DNA of 64,000 nt from CAITSH01 sp945892985 (GTDB taxonomy: Bacteria; Pseudomonadota; Gammaproteobacteria; Burkholderiales; SG8-39), in NCBI GenBank assembly GCA_945892985.1, contig CAMDDU010000009.1, positions 48,432 to 112,431 of the forward strand, written 5' to 3'. The notes beneath the pieces were generated by a model. The model made no database searches, had not been told where the DNA came from, and was given only the letters and a program-made list of their open reading frames with translations. Shown piece by piece: positions 1-8,345 of this stretch. The translations under genes and the position numbers were made by a program. Position 1 is the stretch's first letter. The number at the start of each line of letters is the position of its first letter.

Positions 1-892
1 CGCGAAAGTATTCGCCGCCGGTGGTGGTGGCGATTTTTTTCAGCGTGTCCTCATCCAGGCGCACGCGCATCGACCAGCCGTTGGCGGTGAGTGTGCTGCC
101 CTCGGGGGTGCCGATGCCCACCGTGAACACGCGCACGCCGTGATCGGCGGCCACCTGCGCCATCTTCAGCGGATCGGGGCCGATGTTACTGACGCCGTCA
201 GACAGCAGCACGATCGCGGCCGCGGTGTTCGAGCCTGGCGTGACCGGCTTGGCGTCGCTGCCGGGCTTGGCCGCCGCGCCAAGCTCGCGCCCCGCGGGTG
301 GCGGCGGGCCCTGCGGGTTGATCAGCTTTTCGACGTCAATGGCGCCCTGCGGCAGCAGCGTGGCAAGCGAGATCACCAGGCCGCTGCCCAGCGCGGTGCC
401 GCGCTGCAACTGGAAGCGGTCTATGGCCTGCACCAGGTCCTCGCGGCTTTCGGTGGGCGGCTGCACCACCGCCGCGGCACCCGCCACGGCAACCACGCCG
501 ATGCGCACATGGCCGGGCTGATCATCGATGAAGGTCTTGGCCGCGCTTTGCGCCGCGCTGATACGGTCGGGCTTGACGTCGGTGGCGCGCATGCTGCCCG
601 AAGCGTCTATGGCCAGCATTACCGTCTCGACGCGCGAAGGCAGCATCACCACGGCGCTCGGCCGCGTGATGGCGAACAGCAACGAGGCCAGCGCCAGCAG
701 CAGTAGCACCGGCGGGGTGTGGCGCCGCCACCGCGATGCGGCCTCGATCGCCGGCACAAGATTGGCATAGCGCAAGCCATTGCGCCGCCGCCGCGCCAGT
801 CCATGCCAGTACAGCGCCGCAATCAGCGGCAACAACAGCAGCAGCCACAGCATCAGCGGCCAGGCGAGCGTGATGGAACGCGGATCTGGCAC
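1..892 (-). CDS. VWA-domain membrane protein, BatA/BatB type (3' part beyond window)
   Basis: This is a von Willebrand factor A protein of the aerotolerance/MoxR-associated kind. Reading the complement from a GTG at 892 gives MPDPRSITLAWP, a hydrophobic segment at residues 8-28, a second at about 60-78, then a MIDAS motif DASGS at 96-100 in a VWA domain that runs off the left edge. An in-frame TAG lies two codons upstream (896-898), and a GAGG stretch precedes the GTG, so the GTG start is preferred over the ATG at 853. It follows the DUF58 and MoxR genes in the same direction, which is the usual order of such operons; these proteins are thought to act with the MoxR ATPase at the inner membrane. 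It is a clear paralogue of the VWA gene at 4271. The product is incomplete, so its C-terminal anchor cannot be seen. Confidence 0.85.
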   Translation of the reverse strand, partial: MPDPRSITLAWPLMLWLLLLLPLIAALYWHGLARRRRNGLRYANLVPAIEAASRWRRHTPPVLLLLALASLLFAITRPSAVVMLPSRVETVMLAIDASGSMRATDVKPDRISAAQSAAKTFIDDQPGHVRIGVVAVAGAAAVVQPPTESREDLVQAIDRFQLQRGTALGSGLVISLATLLPQGAIDVEKLINPQGPPPPAGRELGAAAKPGSDAKPVTPGSNTAAAIVLLSDGVSNIGPDPLKMAQVAADHGVRVFTVGIGTPEGSTLTANGWSMRVRLDEDTLKKIATTTGGEYFR

Positions 893-933
893 TACCTAGC
901 CCTCATGAGTTCGCGCCAGCAAATTCGTGCCGG

Positions 934-977
934 TCTCACCCTCTCCCTTTGGGAGAGTACCGGGAAGAGGGGGTAAG
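934..977. repeat. Short copy of the CTCTCCC/GGGAGAG intergenic repeat
   Basis: The gap between the VWA gene and the DUF58 gene holds CTCACCCTCTCCCTTTGGGA followed by GAGAGTACCGGGAAGAGGGG, an imperfect inverted repeat. It resembles one arm of the longer paired elements at 6266-6385 and 45311-45417. It lies between co-oriented genes and may form a hairpin in the transcript, but no U-run follows it. Confidence 0.55.
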
Positions 978-1010
978 CGAACGCCTGCCCTTTCATATTG
1001 TGTAGGCGCA

Positions 1011-2036
1011 TTAGCGTCCCTTGATCATGCCGCCGCCGGCGGCGAGCTGGCTGCGACGCTTGCGCAGGCGCGTGAAGCGCAGCAAGGCTTCGGCCACACC
1101 GTCGTCAGTCGCCAGTTCAAGGCAATCGACACCGGCTTCAGCCAGCGCGGCGCGCAGCTTTTCTTCACGCTCGGCGGCCAGTTTGGCAAAGCGCCGGCGA
1201 AAGCCACCGTCGTCGGTGTCAACAAACAACTGCTCGCCGGTCTCGGCATCCTGCATCACGATCATCCCCAGCTCGGGCAGTGCCTGCTCCAGCGGGTCGT
1301 ACAAGCGCACCGCCACCACCTCGTGCTGGCGCGCGAGCAGCGCGAGGCCGCGCTCCCAGCCCGGCGCGCTGATGAAATCGGACACGACAAAAATTACCGA
1401 ACGGCGCTTGACCACCTGCTGCGCCTTTTTAAACAGCTCGGACAGTTCGGTCTGCTTGCCCGGCCGCGCTGTCGTGGGCGCGGGCGCCGGCGACAGCATG
1501 CTGTCGAGCAGGTGCAACACATGGCGGCGGCCGCTTTTGGCCGGGATGACCGCATCGGTGCCGTTGGAATAGAGCACCGCACCGACACGGTTACCATAGC
1601 GCGTCAGGAGCCGCGCCAGCACGGTGACAAATTCGGACGACAGCGTGCGCTTGGCCACTTCGCCCGAGCCGAAGTCCACGGATCCGGAAAGATCGAGCAA
1701 AAACCAGGCGGCGACCTCGCGGTCTTCCTGGAATTCGCGCACATGCGGCACCTGCAGGCGCGCGGTGACATTCCAGTCGATGTAGCGCACATCGTCGTGC
1801 GCCTGGTATTCGCGCAAATCGGCGAGGTCTATGCCAAAGCCACGAAAAAGCGTGCGGTAATCACCCTGCAACAGGCCGTCAAGGCGGCGTATCACCGTCC
1901 ATTCAAGGCGGCGCAAGATACGCTCGGCGTCGATGCGCTTTGCCACTCCCGGCATACCGACGGCAGCGGTGGCACCGGTGGTGGCCTCGTTGGCGGCCTT
2001 GCGGCCGCGCCAGCGGCTGACCAGGCGTGCGAACAC
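1011..2036 (-). CDS. DUF58 domain-containing protein
   Basis: This 341-residue protein carries the DUF58 hallmark around residues 75-100: EYQAHDDVRYIDWNVTAR followed by a VREF segment. After that comes a VWA-like fold with DLSGS at about residue 120. DUF58 proteins are routinely encoded next to a MoxR AAA+ ATPase and VWA membrane proteins and are believed to be part of a chaperone- or metal-insertase-like complex; the exact substrate is unknown. It lacks the N-terminal membrane hairpin of the long DUF58 form, so this is the short soluble form. The start lies 10 nt after the MoxR stop, which indicates translational coupling in one operon (protease, MoxR, DUF58, VWA). Confidence 0.9.
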   Translation of the reverse strand: MFARLVSRWRGRKAANEATTGATAAVGMPGVAKRIDAERILRRLEWTVIRRLDGLLQGDYRTLFRGFGIDLADLREYQAHDDVRYIDWNVTARLQVPHVREFQEDREVAAWFLLDLSGSVDFGSGEVAKRTLSSEFVTVLARLLTRYGNRVGAVLYSNGTDAVIPAKSGRRHVLHLLDSMLSPAPAPTTARPGKQTELSELFKKAQQVVKRRSVIFVVSDFISAPGWERGLALLARQHEVVAVRLYDPLEQALPELGMIVMQDAETGEQLFVDTDDGGFRRRFAKLAAEREEKLRAALAEAGVDCLELATDDGVAEALLRFTRLRKRRSQLAAGGGMIKGR

Positions 2037-2046
2037 CCGCCAGTCC

Positions 2047-3060
2047 TCAGCCTGCAGCCGCTTGCACGTGCGTGGCGAGCGGTTTGTCCGGCACCGGCAC
2101 CGCCTGCATGATGCGCGTGATAAGAGCGTCGGCGCTCTGCCCGTCGGACAAGGCCTCGTAGGACAGCACCAGGCGGTGGCGCAACACGTCGGGTACCAGG
2201 TCGGTCACATCTTCTGGCAGCACATAGCCGCGGCCGCGCAAGAAGGCGAGCGCGCGTCCACCCTCGATGAGGTTGATGGTGGCGCGCGGGCTGGCGCCGA
2301 ACTGGATGTAGCGCGACAACTCCGGCAGGTCGCAGCGCTCGGGGCTGCGCGTGGCCGACACCAGCTTGACGGCGTACTGGATCAGGCTCGGGTCGACGTA
2401 GGTCTTGCGGCATTCGCGCTGCAGCGCGGCGAGCTGGTCGGTGCTGGCGACTGCGGCCACCTGCGTCGCCACACCGGTGACGCGCTCAACGATGACAAAC
2501 TCCTCTTCTTCGCTCGGATAGCCGATCAACACCTTCATCATGAAACGGTCGATCTGCGCCTCGGGCAGCGGGTAGGTGCCCTCGGTCTCGATCGGATTCT
2601 GCGTCGCCATCACCAGAAAGGGCTCGGGCACCTTATGTGTCTCGCCGGCGATGGTGACCTGGCGCTCCTGCATCACCTCGAGCAGCGCGCTTTGCACCTT
2701 GGCCGGCGCGCGGTTGATCTCATCGGCGAGCAAGAGGTTGCAGAACACCGGCCCGAGCACGGTGCTGAATTCGCCCGACTTCTGGTTGTACATGCGCGTG
2801 CCCACCAGGTCGGCGGGCAAGAGGTCGGGGGTGAACTGGATGCGCTTGAACGAGCCGCGCACGGTGCGCGCGAGGGTGTTGACGGTGAGCGTCTTGGCCA
2901 GGCCGGGCACGCCCTCTACGAGCAGGTGGCCCTGCGCCAGGATGGCGACCAGCACGCGCTCGAGAAAATGATCCTGCCCCACCACCACGCGCTTTACCTC
3001 GTAGAGGATCTGCTCCATCAGCGTGGCGACTTCGGCGCGTCCTGTCGGGGTTTGGCTCAT
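2047..3060 (-). CDS. MoxR-family AAA+ ATPase
   Basis: A 337-residue MoxR-type AAA+ ATPase. Visible motifs are a Walker A GVPGLAKT at about residues 51-58, a Walker B LLADEIN near 110-120, and a sensor segment MATQNPIETEGTYPLPEAQ typical of the MoxR subclass, followed by the C-terminal lid domain. MoxR ATPases work with VWA proteins as chaperones or cofactor-insertion machines, and both VWA genes and a DUF58 gene lie beside it here. The ATG at 3060 has an AGGA Shine-Dalgarno-like sequence and sits just downstream of an octanucleotide tandem repeat. The 3' end is followed after 10 nt by the DUF58 gene. Confidence 0.93.
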   Translation of the reverse strand: MSQTPTGRAEVATLMEQILYEVKRVVVGQDHFLERVLVAILAQGHLLVEGVPGLAKTLTVNTLARTVRGSFKRIQFTPDLLPADLVGTRMYNQKSGEFSTVLGPVFCNLLLADEINRAPAKVQSALLEVMQERQVTIAGETHKVPEPFLVMATQNPIETEGTYPLPEAQIDRFMMKVLIGYPSEEEEFVIVERVTGVATQVAAVASTDQLAALQRECRKTYVDPSLIQYAVKLVSATRSPERCDLPELSRYIQFGASPRATINLIEGGRALAFLRGRGYVLPEDVTDLVPDVLRHRLVLSYEALSDGQSADALITRIMQAVPVPDKPLATHVQAAAG

Positions 3061-3072
3061 GTCTGTTTTCCT

Positions 3073-3112
3073 GGAGTGAAGGAGTGAAGGAGTGAAGGAG
3101 TAAAAGTGAAGG
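3073..3112. repeat. 8-nt tandem repeat upstream of moxR-like gene
   Basis: Four to five imperfect copies of GGAGTGAA occupy the whole gap between the protease stop and the MoxR leader. On the coding (minus) strand they read TTCACTCC and end immediately before the ribosome binding site. Similar short-period repeats occur before other genes in this window. Confidence 0.8.
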
Positions 3113-3113
3113 T

Positions 3114-4064
3114 TCAGAACGGCGGCAGGCCGACGGCCATGCCCGCGCTCTCTATGGTCGCGGCAAAGCCGATGCCGATGAAGGTGCGCGACTTGGTCGG
3201 GTTGAGGATGGCGGTGACAATGCCTACCACCTCGCCCTCCATGGTGACCAGCGGCCCGCCCGAATTGCCCGGGTTGGCCGCGGCATCAAACTGTATGAGT
3301 CCGGAGAGCGTGCGCTTGCCCTCGGGCGACTCGAAGCCGCGGTTGAGCCCGGACACCACGCCGGCCGATACCGAGGGGCCGATACCAAACGGAAACCCCA
3401 CCGCCACCACTTCGTCGCCGGGACGCAGCTTGGCGGTCGAGCCCATGGTGGCGGGCGGCAGGTCATCGGGAATGTTCTTCGCCTTGATGACGGCGAGGTC
3501 GTTCTCCGGCTGCGCCGCGACGAACACCGCCTCCGATTCCATGCCGTCCGAGAAGGTCAGCATGATGCGCTTCATGCCGTAGACCACGTGCAGGTTGGTG
3601 AGGATGGTGCCGTTCTCGAGTATCACCACGCCAGAACCCACGCCCACCTCCTTCTCCTCGGTCTCGCCCTTGGGCTTTTTCGGATCTTTGGGAACATCGC
3701 CAAAGCCGCGCACGCGCACCACCGACTGGCGCACCAGCTCCGCCGCCTTGGCGGCGCGCGAGGGCAGGGTCTTGTTCTCCATGGTATGCAGCACCGCGGC
3801 GTCGATGTCTTGCTGTTCGATTTCGCGCGGCGGCGTCTGCACGGCTTCGCGCCCGAGCACCACCGCCAGCGCCAGCGCGATGCCACCGAAAAACAGCAGC
3901 GCCCGTTCGTGACGTTGTGCGAAGCGGCGCAGGCGGCCCGGCGGCGCTGCGGCGCCCGCCGCCGCGTCCTGCCGCGCGGAACCGGCCGCGGGCGCAGACG
4001 CGGCGTCCGGCACAACGGATTTGGCCGAACGGTCGGTGCGACTGTAAAGAGCTGCGCGTTTCAT
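3114..4064 (-). CDS. Membrane-anchored trypsin-like (S1C/DegP-type) serine protease without PDZ domain
   Basis: A 316-residue protein with a low-complexity Ala-rich N-terminus, one transmembrane helix at about residues 54-70, and a periplasmic chymotrypsin-fold protease domain. The catalytic triad is visible as His in TNLHVVYG, Asp in ENDLAVIK and Ser in NPGNSGGPLV. The chain ends just after the protease domain, so no PDZ domain is present, unlike DegP/DegS. It is the first gene of the minus-strand MoxR-DUF58-VWA group, so it may process or be controlled by that complex; this is inference from context. No strong Shine-Dalgarno precedes the ATG, so the start is moderately certain. Confidence 0.88.
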   Translation of the reverse strand: MKRAALYSRTDRSAKSVVPDAASAPAAGSARQDAAAGAAAPPGRLRRFAQRHERALLFFGGIALALAVVLGREAVQTPPREIEQQDIDAAVLHTMENKTLPSRAAKAAELVRQSVVRVRGFGDVPKDPKKPKGETEEKEVGVGSGVVILENGTILTNLHVVYGMKRIMLTFSDGMESEAVFVAAQPENDLAVIKAKNIPDDLPPATMGSTAKLRPGDEVVAVGFPFGIGPSVSAGVVSGLNRGFESPEGKRTLSGLIQFDAAANPGNSGGPLVTMEGEVVGIVTAILNPTKSRTFIGIGFAATIESAGMAVGLPPF

Positions 4065-4270
4065 CTTCTGGGATTGCGACGAAAAGTGGCCTCGGGGGCC
4101 GGTTTAAGAATGCGTTCCGCAAGCCTGCTGTTCAGGCATGAACGGTATCACGATACGCGAACCGGTACATCTCCCGCACCAATGCTAAAGTAATGCATCG
4201 TGGCCCGCCCCGTTTGCAGGCGAGACGACAAACAGACCCGAGTTCGCGCGGGCATGACGACGGAGACGCA

Positions 4271-5335
4271 ATGCGGTTTTTGTGGCCGGAACTGTTGTGG
4301 CTGCTGCTGTTTATCCCGGCCTTGGTCGGCGCGTATGCCTGGGCGCTGCGCCGGAAAAAGAAAACGGCGGTGCGTTACGCCAGCCTCGCGCTGGTGCGCG
4401 ATGCACTCGGACCGGGCCAGGGTTTGCGCCGCCACCTGCCCCCGGCGCTGTTTCTCAGCGCCATGATCGCCGCCATCCTCGCCATCGCCCGCCCCAGCGC
4501 CGTGGTGACACTGCCGGCCGACTATCTCACGCTGGTCATGGCGATGGACGTGTCGCGCAGCATGCAGGCGGCCGACGTCGCCCCCAACCGCATCACCGCC
4601 ATGCAGGCTGCGGCCAAGTCCTTCATCCAGGAGCTACCGGACAATGTACGCATGGGCATCGTGTCCTTCGCCGGTACCGCCGCCGTGGTGCAGCCGGTCA
4701 CCGAAAAACGCGATGACATGCTCGCCGCCATCGACCGCTTCCAATTGCAGCGCGGCACCGCCACCGGCAGCGGTCTCATCGTTTCGCTGGCCATGCTCTT
4801 TCCCGATGACGGGCTTGACGTCGAGACGGCGGTCTATGGCAGCGCCTTCTCGCGCTACGGCGACAGCCCCGCGCCGCTGGCCAAAAAAGGCGACGCGGCA
4901 AAAGCGAAAAAACGCGAATTCAAACCGGTGCCGCCCGGCTCCTACACCTCGGGCGCCATCGTGCTGCTCTCGGACGGGCGGCGCACCACCGGCCCCGACC
5001 CGGTGGAGGCGGCCAAGCTCGCCGCCGAGCGCGGCGTGCGTGTCTTCACCGTCGGCTTTGGCACCAAGGAAGGTGCCAACATCGGCTTCGAGGGCTGGTC
5101 CTTTTTTGCCCGGCTAGACGAGGAGGCCTTGAAGGCCGTGGCCAAGGCCACCGGCGGCGAATACTTCCAGGCCGGCACCGCCGCCGACCTGCAAAAGGTC
5201 TACAAGGAACTGAACTCCAAATTCGCACTCGAGCGGCGCGAAACCGAGGTGAGTGCCCTGTTCAGCGCGCTTGCTGCCGTGTTGGTGTTTGCCGCCGCGC
5301 TACTGTCTTTCTTGTGGTTTCACCGCCGCGCCTGA
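4271..5335 (+). CDS. VWA-domain membrane protein, BatA/BatB type
   Basis: A 354-residue von Willebrand factor A protein. The ATG at 4271 is chosen because GGAG lies 6 nt upstream and the protein then opens with MRFLWPELLWLLLFIP, the membrane segment typical of the family. A second helix at about 58-73 precedes the MIDAS motif DVSRS at 93-97, and the C-terminus ends in a helix followed by HRRA. A charged insert (GDAAKAKKREFKPVPPGSY) interrupts the VWA domain at about residues 200-230. It is transcribed away from the protease-MoxR-DUF58-VWA operon but is a paralogue of the VWA protein at the left edge, so both probably serve the same MoxR complex. Confidence 0.92.
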   Translation: MRFLWPELLWLLLFIPALVGAYAWALRRKKKTAVRYASLALVRDALGPGQGLRRHLPPALFLSAMIAAILAIARPSAVVTLPADYLTLVMAMDVSRSMQAADVAPNRITAMQAAAKSFIQELPDNVRMGIVSFAGTAAVVQPVTEKRDDMLAAIDRFQLQRGTATGSGLIVSLAMLFPDDGLDVETAVYGSAFSRYGDSPAPLAKKGDAAKAKKREFKPVPPGSYTSGAIVLLSDGRRTTGPDPVEAAKLAAERGVRVFTVGFGTKEGANIGFEGWSFFARLDEEALKAVAKATGGEYFQAGTAADLQKVYKELNSKFALERRETEVSALFSALAAVLVFAAALLSFLWFHRRA

Positions 5336-5345
5336 AAGAAGAACC

Positions 5346-5380
5346 CGGCTGAAGATCCGCGCCAGTCGGACGTTTCCAGC
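5346..5380 (+). repeat. 35-nt dispersed GGCTGGA element, copy 1
   Basis: An intergenic 35-mer beginning CGGCTGAAGATCCGCGCCAG and ending CGTTTCCAGC. It aligns base for base with four other intergenic sites in this window (8857-8891 reversed, 20486-20520, 30049-30083, 63817-63851), with only scattered substitutions. The ends are inverted (GGCTG-A / T-TTCCAGC), which suggests a small hairpin or REP-like unit. Confidence 0.7.
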
Positions 5381-5470
5381 GTATGACTGGGAAAAATGCA
5401 CTTGCCACGACAATAAAACAGCGCTTACTATGCTCCTGCAGCAAGCACAAACACAACGGGAGGAATAGCC

Positions 5471-6172
5471 ATGCACTTGAGCACACGCGTAGTGACTGCA
5501 GCCGTACTCGTACTGTTGGCCATGGGCGTCACGGCCGGCGCCTATGCCGCTGATGGTACAAAAGCGGCAAAGGCTGACAAGGCCGGCAGCACGCCGAAAA
5601 TGGGCTTTTTTGTCAGTAGCACCGGATCGGGCAAAGGCGCCGACCTGGGCGGCCTCGCCGGTGCCGACAAGCTGTGCCAGTCGCTGGCCGCCGCCGCCGG
5701 CGCGGGCAGCCGCACCTGGCACGCCTACCTGAGCACCACCGCCAGCGGCAGCGACAAAGCCGTCAACGCACGCGATCGCATCGGCAAAGGTCCCTGGCAC
5801 AACGCCAAGGGCGAGTTGATTGCCAAGAACGTCGATGAACTACACGACAAGGGCAAGCTCACCAAGCAAACCATCCTCACGGAAAAAGGCGCGGTGCTCA
5901 ACGGCCGTGGTGACACGCCGAACATGCACGACGTGCTCACCGGCTCGGATTCGCAGGGCCGCGCCTTTACCGGCAGCAATGACACCACCTGCAAGAACTG
6001 GACAAGCAGCGGTGCCGGCAGCGCCCAGGTCGGCCACTCGGACCGCATCGGCCTGCGTGAGGACGTCGCCGCCAAATCGTGGAACCACTCGCACCCGTCG
6101 CGCGGCTGCAGCCAGGACAACCTGAAGAGCTCGGGCGGCGACGGCAGGGTTTATTGCTTCGCCGCAAAGTAA
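5471..6172 (+). CDS. Secreted lectin/endostatin-like domain protein
   Basis: A 233-residue exported protein. A signal peptide of about 26 residues (MHLSTRVVTAAVLVLLAMG, ending AYAA) is followed by a Lys/Ala-rich linker and one globular domain starting MGFFVSSTGSGKGADLGGLA. That domain has ADKLC and TWHAYLST motifs, a DTTCKNWTSS segment and a final CSQDN...VYCFA. This layout resembles the endostatin/C-type-lectin-like fold found in bacterial hypothetical proteins; four Cys in the domain could form two disulfides in the periplasm. GGGAGG lies just upstream of the ATG. It stands alone with its own strong terminator at 6208-6240. Its ligand is unknown, and the fold assignment is from pattern memory, not a search. 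Confidence 0.8.
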   Translation: MHLSTRVVTAAVLVLLAMGVTAGAYAADGTKAAKADKAGSTPKMGFFVSSTGSGKGADLGGLAGADKLCQSLAAAAGAGSRTWHAYLSTTASGSDKAVNARDRIGKGPWHNAKGELIAKNVDELHDKGKLTKQTILTEKGAVLNGRGDTPNMHDVLTGSDSQGRAFTGSNDTTCKNWTSSGAGSAQVGHSDRIGLREDVAAKSWNHSHPSRGCSQDNLKSSGGDGRVYCFAAK

Positions 6173-6207
6173 GGCGTTATCCGCAGCAACCGGTGGCATC
6201 ACCGGTG

Positions 6208-6240
6208 AAAAAAAGGGGAGCCGATCGGCTCCCCTTTTTT
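6208..6240 (+). terminator. Rho-independent terminator
   Basis: A perfect 20-nt palindrome, GGGGAGCCGATCGGCTCCCC (6215-6234), is flanked by an A-run on the left and a T-run on the right. It lies 36 nt after the stop of the secreted lectin-like gene. The A/T symmetry would let it act in both directions. Confidence 0.95.
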
Positions 6241-6265
6241 AATTCCCTCTGCCATTGCGATCATG

Positions 6266-6385
6266 AAACTCCCTGCCCCTTACGGCGGAGGCTTGGAGAG
6301 AGGGTGAAACATCGCAAGCATGACCCGCTACGAACCAGCTGGCGCCCCCCCTCTCCCTGTCCCTCCCCCGCGAGAGGGGGGATCT
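6266..6385. repeat. Paired CTCCC...GGGAG intergenic repeat element
   Basis: Two GC-rich inverted-repeat arms, one around GGCGGAGGCTTGGAGAGAGG and one around CTCTCCCTGTCCCTCCCCCG with CGAGAGGGGG, are separated by a unique spacer of about 45 nt. The same two-arm design recurs at 45311-45417 and partly at 934-977. It fills the space between two convergently transcribed genes. Confidence 0.7.
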
Positions 6386-6404
6386 GCTGACAACTGCGTC
6401 CCGG

Positions 6405-6929
6405 TTATAGCTTTTTCTCGCTCAAGCCAACCTTGTTGTAGATGGCGTTGATTTCGTCTTTCACATCCTGCGGCGTGTCATCGTTGGCCTTGGCGTGGGC
6501 CCAGCCGATTTTTGCGCGCGCGTACTGGCCCATGATTTCATCCTGCCCCGAGGTACCGCCGCTGATGCCATAGGCGCCCACCAGCGTATCGCCCTTGAAA
6601 ATCGGCGCGCAGCCGCCCGACACCACCACGCGCCCGCCGGTGAAGATGGACGCGTTCATCAGCATTTGCGGGTTGCGTTCCTTGAACCACTGCTGGATGG
6701 TGAGGCCGTCGGGAAAGCGCGGGCTCATCGAACGGAATGCCGCAACGGTAAAGGCCTTGCCCCAGGATATCTCCGGTGTGATGAAGCCCGCCTCGTCCAT
6801 GCGTTCGAGCGCCAGCAGGTGGCCCTCGGCGTTGACCACGGCCATCGCGACGGGCACACCCATCTCCCCGGCTTTTTCCGTCACCGCCTTGAAGAAGCGC
6901 CTGCACTCGACGATTTTAAGTTTTGCCAT
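6405..6929 (-). CDS. GlcG/HbpS family protein (DUF336)
   Basis: A 174-residue protein of the GlcG/HbpS family: the N-terminus is followed by VPVAMAVVNAEGHLLALERMDEA, then the Gly-rich GGCAPIFKGDTLVGAYGISGGTSGQDE segment typical of the fold. Members bind haem or small ligands or have unknown roles, and they often sit beside catabolic or transport genes. The start ATG at 6929 is well placed. It is divergent from the Bug receptor at 7019, with about 90 nt between them, so the two may share a control region. No signal peptide is visible, so the protein is probably cytoplasmic. Confidence 0.88.
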   Translation of the reverse strand: MAKLKIVECRRFFKAVTEKAGEMGVPVAMAVVNAEGHLLALERMDEAGFITPEISWGKAFTVAAFRSMSPRFPDGLTIQQWFKERNPQMLMNASIFTGGRVVVSGGCAPIFKGDTLVGAYGISGGTSGQDEIMGQYARAKIGWAHAKANDDTPQDVKDEINAIYNKVGLSEKKL

Positions 6930-7018
6930 GTTTCAATTCCTTGCTGGTGTAGGATTGCGTGGCATTGTGAATGGGGAACGGAAAATAGGGAATAGGTAAT
7001 TTCACCTCTGGAGAACAC

Positions 7019-7999
7019 ATGAAAAAAAGCATCGCCCTGTCGTTTGCCGTTGGTCTTGCCTCCCTGTTCGCGCTGGCTGCCAGCGCGAGCGCCCAGGCCC
7101 AATCCTGGCCGTCCAAGCCGCTGCGTATCGTCGTCGGTTTCCCGCCCGGCGCCTCGGCGGATGTGGCGGCGCGCCTCGTCGCCGCAAAAATGAGCGAGTC
7201 GCTAGGCCAGAGCGTGCTCATCGAAAACAAACCGGGCGCCGGCAGCAACATCGCCACCGAATCGGTGGTGCGCGCACCGGCCGACGGCTACACGCTATTC
7301 CTTGGCACCATCGCCAACACCATCAACGCCAGCCTCAGCAAAAACCTGCCCTTCGACTTCGGCCGCGACCTCGCGCCGGTGACCTCGCTCGCCTCGCTGC
7401 CCAACCTGCTGGTGGTGACCCCGTCGCTGGGCGTCTCGACGGTGCAGGAACTCGTCGCCGCAGCCAAGCGCAAGCCAGGTGAGATTCTCTACGGCTCATC
7501 GGGCAACGGCACCGGGCCGCATTTGTCCGGCGAACTGTTCAACCTGATGGCCGGCGTCAAGCTCACGCACGTGCCCTACAAGGGCAGCCCGCAGGCCATG
7601 ACCGACTTGCTCGGCGGCCGCGTGCAGGCGATGTTCGCGCCGGCCTCGACGGCGCTGCCGCACATCAAAGCGGGCACGCTCAAGGTGCTGGCGGTCTCAA
7701 GCGCCAAGCGCACCGGCGCGTCGCCCGAACTGCCGACCATCGCCGAGTCGGGCCTGCCCGGCTTCGAGACCGCGGTCTGGTTCGGCCTGCTCGCCCCGGC
7801 CGGCACGCCGCGCGACATCATCGAACGGCTCAACCGCGAAGCCAATCGGGCCCTCGCCGACCCCGGCGTCAAAGCGCAGTTCGCGGTGCAGGGCATAGAC
7901 GCGATGGGCGGCACGGCCGAGCAATTCGCCGCCTACATCAAGGATGAAACCGCCAAGTGGGCGCGCGTGGTGCAGGCTTCGGGCGCAAAAATAGACTGA
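7019..7999 (+). CDS. Bug/TctC-family periplasmic solute receptor (1)
   Basis: A 326-residue tripartite tricarboxylate transporter receptor. The signal peptide MKKSIALSFAVGLASLFALA ends near SAQA; the mature protein opens with SWPSKPLRIVVGFPPGASAD, the family's ligand-loop motif, and later shows ENKPGAGSNIA, the PADGYTLF turn and the C-terminal ETAKWARVV helix. Bug receptors bind carboxylates, amino acids or aromatic acids in the periplasm. No TctA/TctB membrane genes lie nearby, so it is an orphan receptor. The start follows a CTGGAGA ribosome binding site. Confidence 0.95.
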   Translation: MKKSIALSFAVGLASLFALAASASAQAQSWPSKPLRIVVGFPPGASADVAARLVAAKMSESLGQSVLIENKPGAGSNIATESVVRAPADGYTLFLGTIANTINASLSKNLPFDFGRDLAPVTSLASLPNLLVVTPSLGVSTVQELVAAAKRKPGEILYGSSGNGTGPHLSGELFNLMAGVKLTHVPYKGSPQAMTDLLGGRVQAMFAPASTALPHIKAGTLKVLAVSSAKRTGASPELPTIAESGLPGFETAVWFGLLAPAGTPRDIIERLNREANRALADPGVKAQFAVQGIDAMGGTAEQFAAYIKDETAKWARVVQASGAKID

Positions 8000-8033
8000 G
8001 GCGCGCACGGGAAGCACAACGCAAGCTTGGGCT

Positions 8034-8345
8034 TCATCGCTGCGGCACCAGCTTGATCTCGATTTTGCAACCCACAGCCTTTGCATATTTCTTGAGCGAG
8101 GTCAGTGAAGGCGCATGTTTGCCCGCCGACTCAAGGCGTGAAACAGTGCTTTTTGTCGTGCCCATGCGCGACGCCACCGCCGCTTGCGTAAGACCAGCCC
8201 TGGAACGTGCGGCCAGCATCTCGTTCGCAACGGCATACTCAACCGCCAGATCCTGATACGCAGCTTCAAAGCCACGGCGCTTTTTCGCTTTTTTGAGAAA
8301 TGCCCCGTGGTCGTGGGGTACGGGTTGGTACTTGATTTCAGCCAT
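8034..8345 (-). CDS. XRE-family antitoxin (HigA-like)
   Basis: A 103-residue helix-turn-helix protein with the core AGLTQAAVASRMGTTKSTVSRLESAGKH at about residues 50-77, the classic XRE fold, and a short KIEIKLVP tail. It is the second gene of a two-gene unit: its start overlaps the end of the upstream toxin-like gene by 8 nt. This toxin-first order is typical of HigBA systems. The antitoxin would neutralise the toxin and repress its own promoter. The TACTFAH-type N-terminal extension (about 45 residues before the HTH) is common in this subgroup. Confidence 0.9.
   Translation of the reverse strand: MAEIKYQPVPHDHGAFLKKAKKRRGFEAAYQDLAVEYAVANEMLAARSRAGLTQAAVASRMGTTKSTVSRLESAGKHAPSLTSLKKYAKAVGCKIEIKLVPQR

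Noticed and set aside
927..2111. Long plus-strand frame opposite the DUF58 gene
   Set aside because: It mirrors the codon pattern of a well-supported minus-strand gene, has no family motif and is rich in His/Arg/Gln, as antisense frames in GC-rich DNA are.
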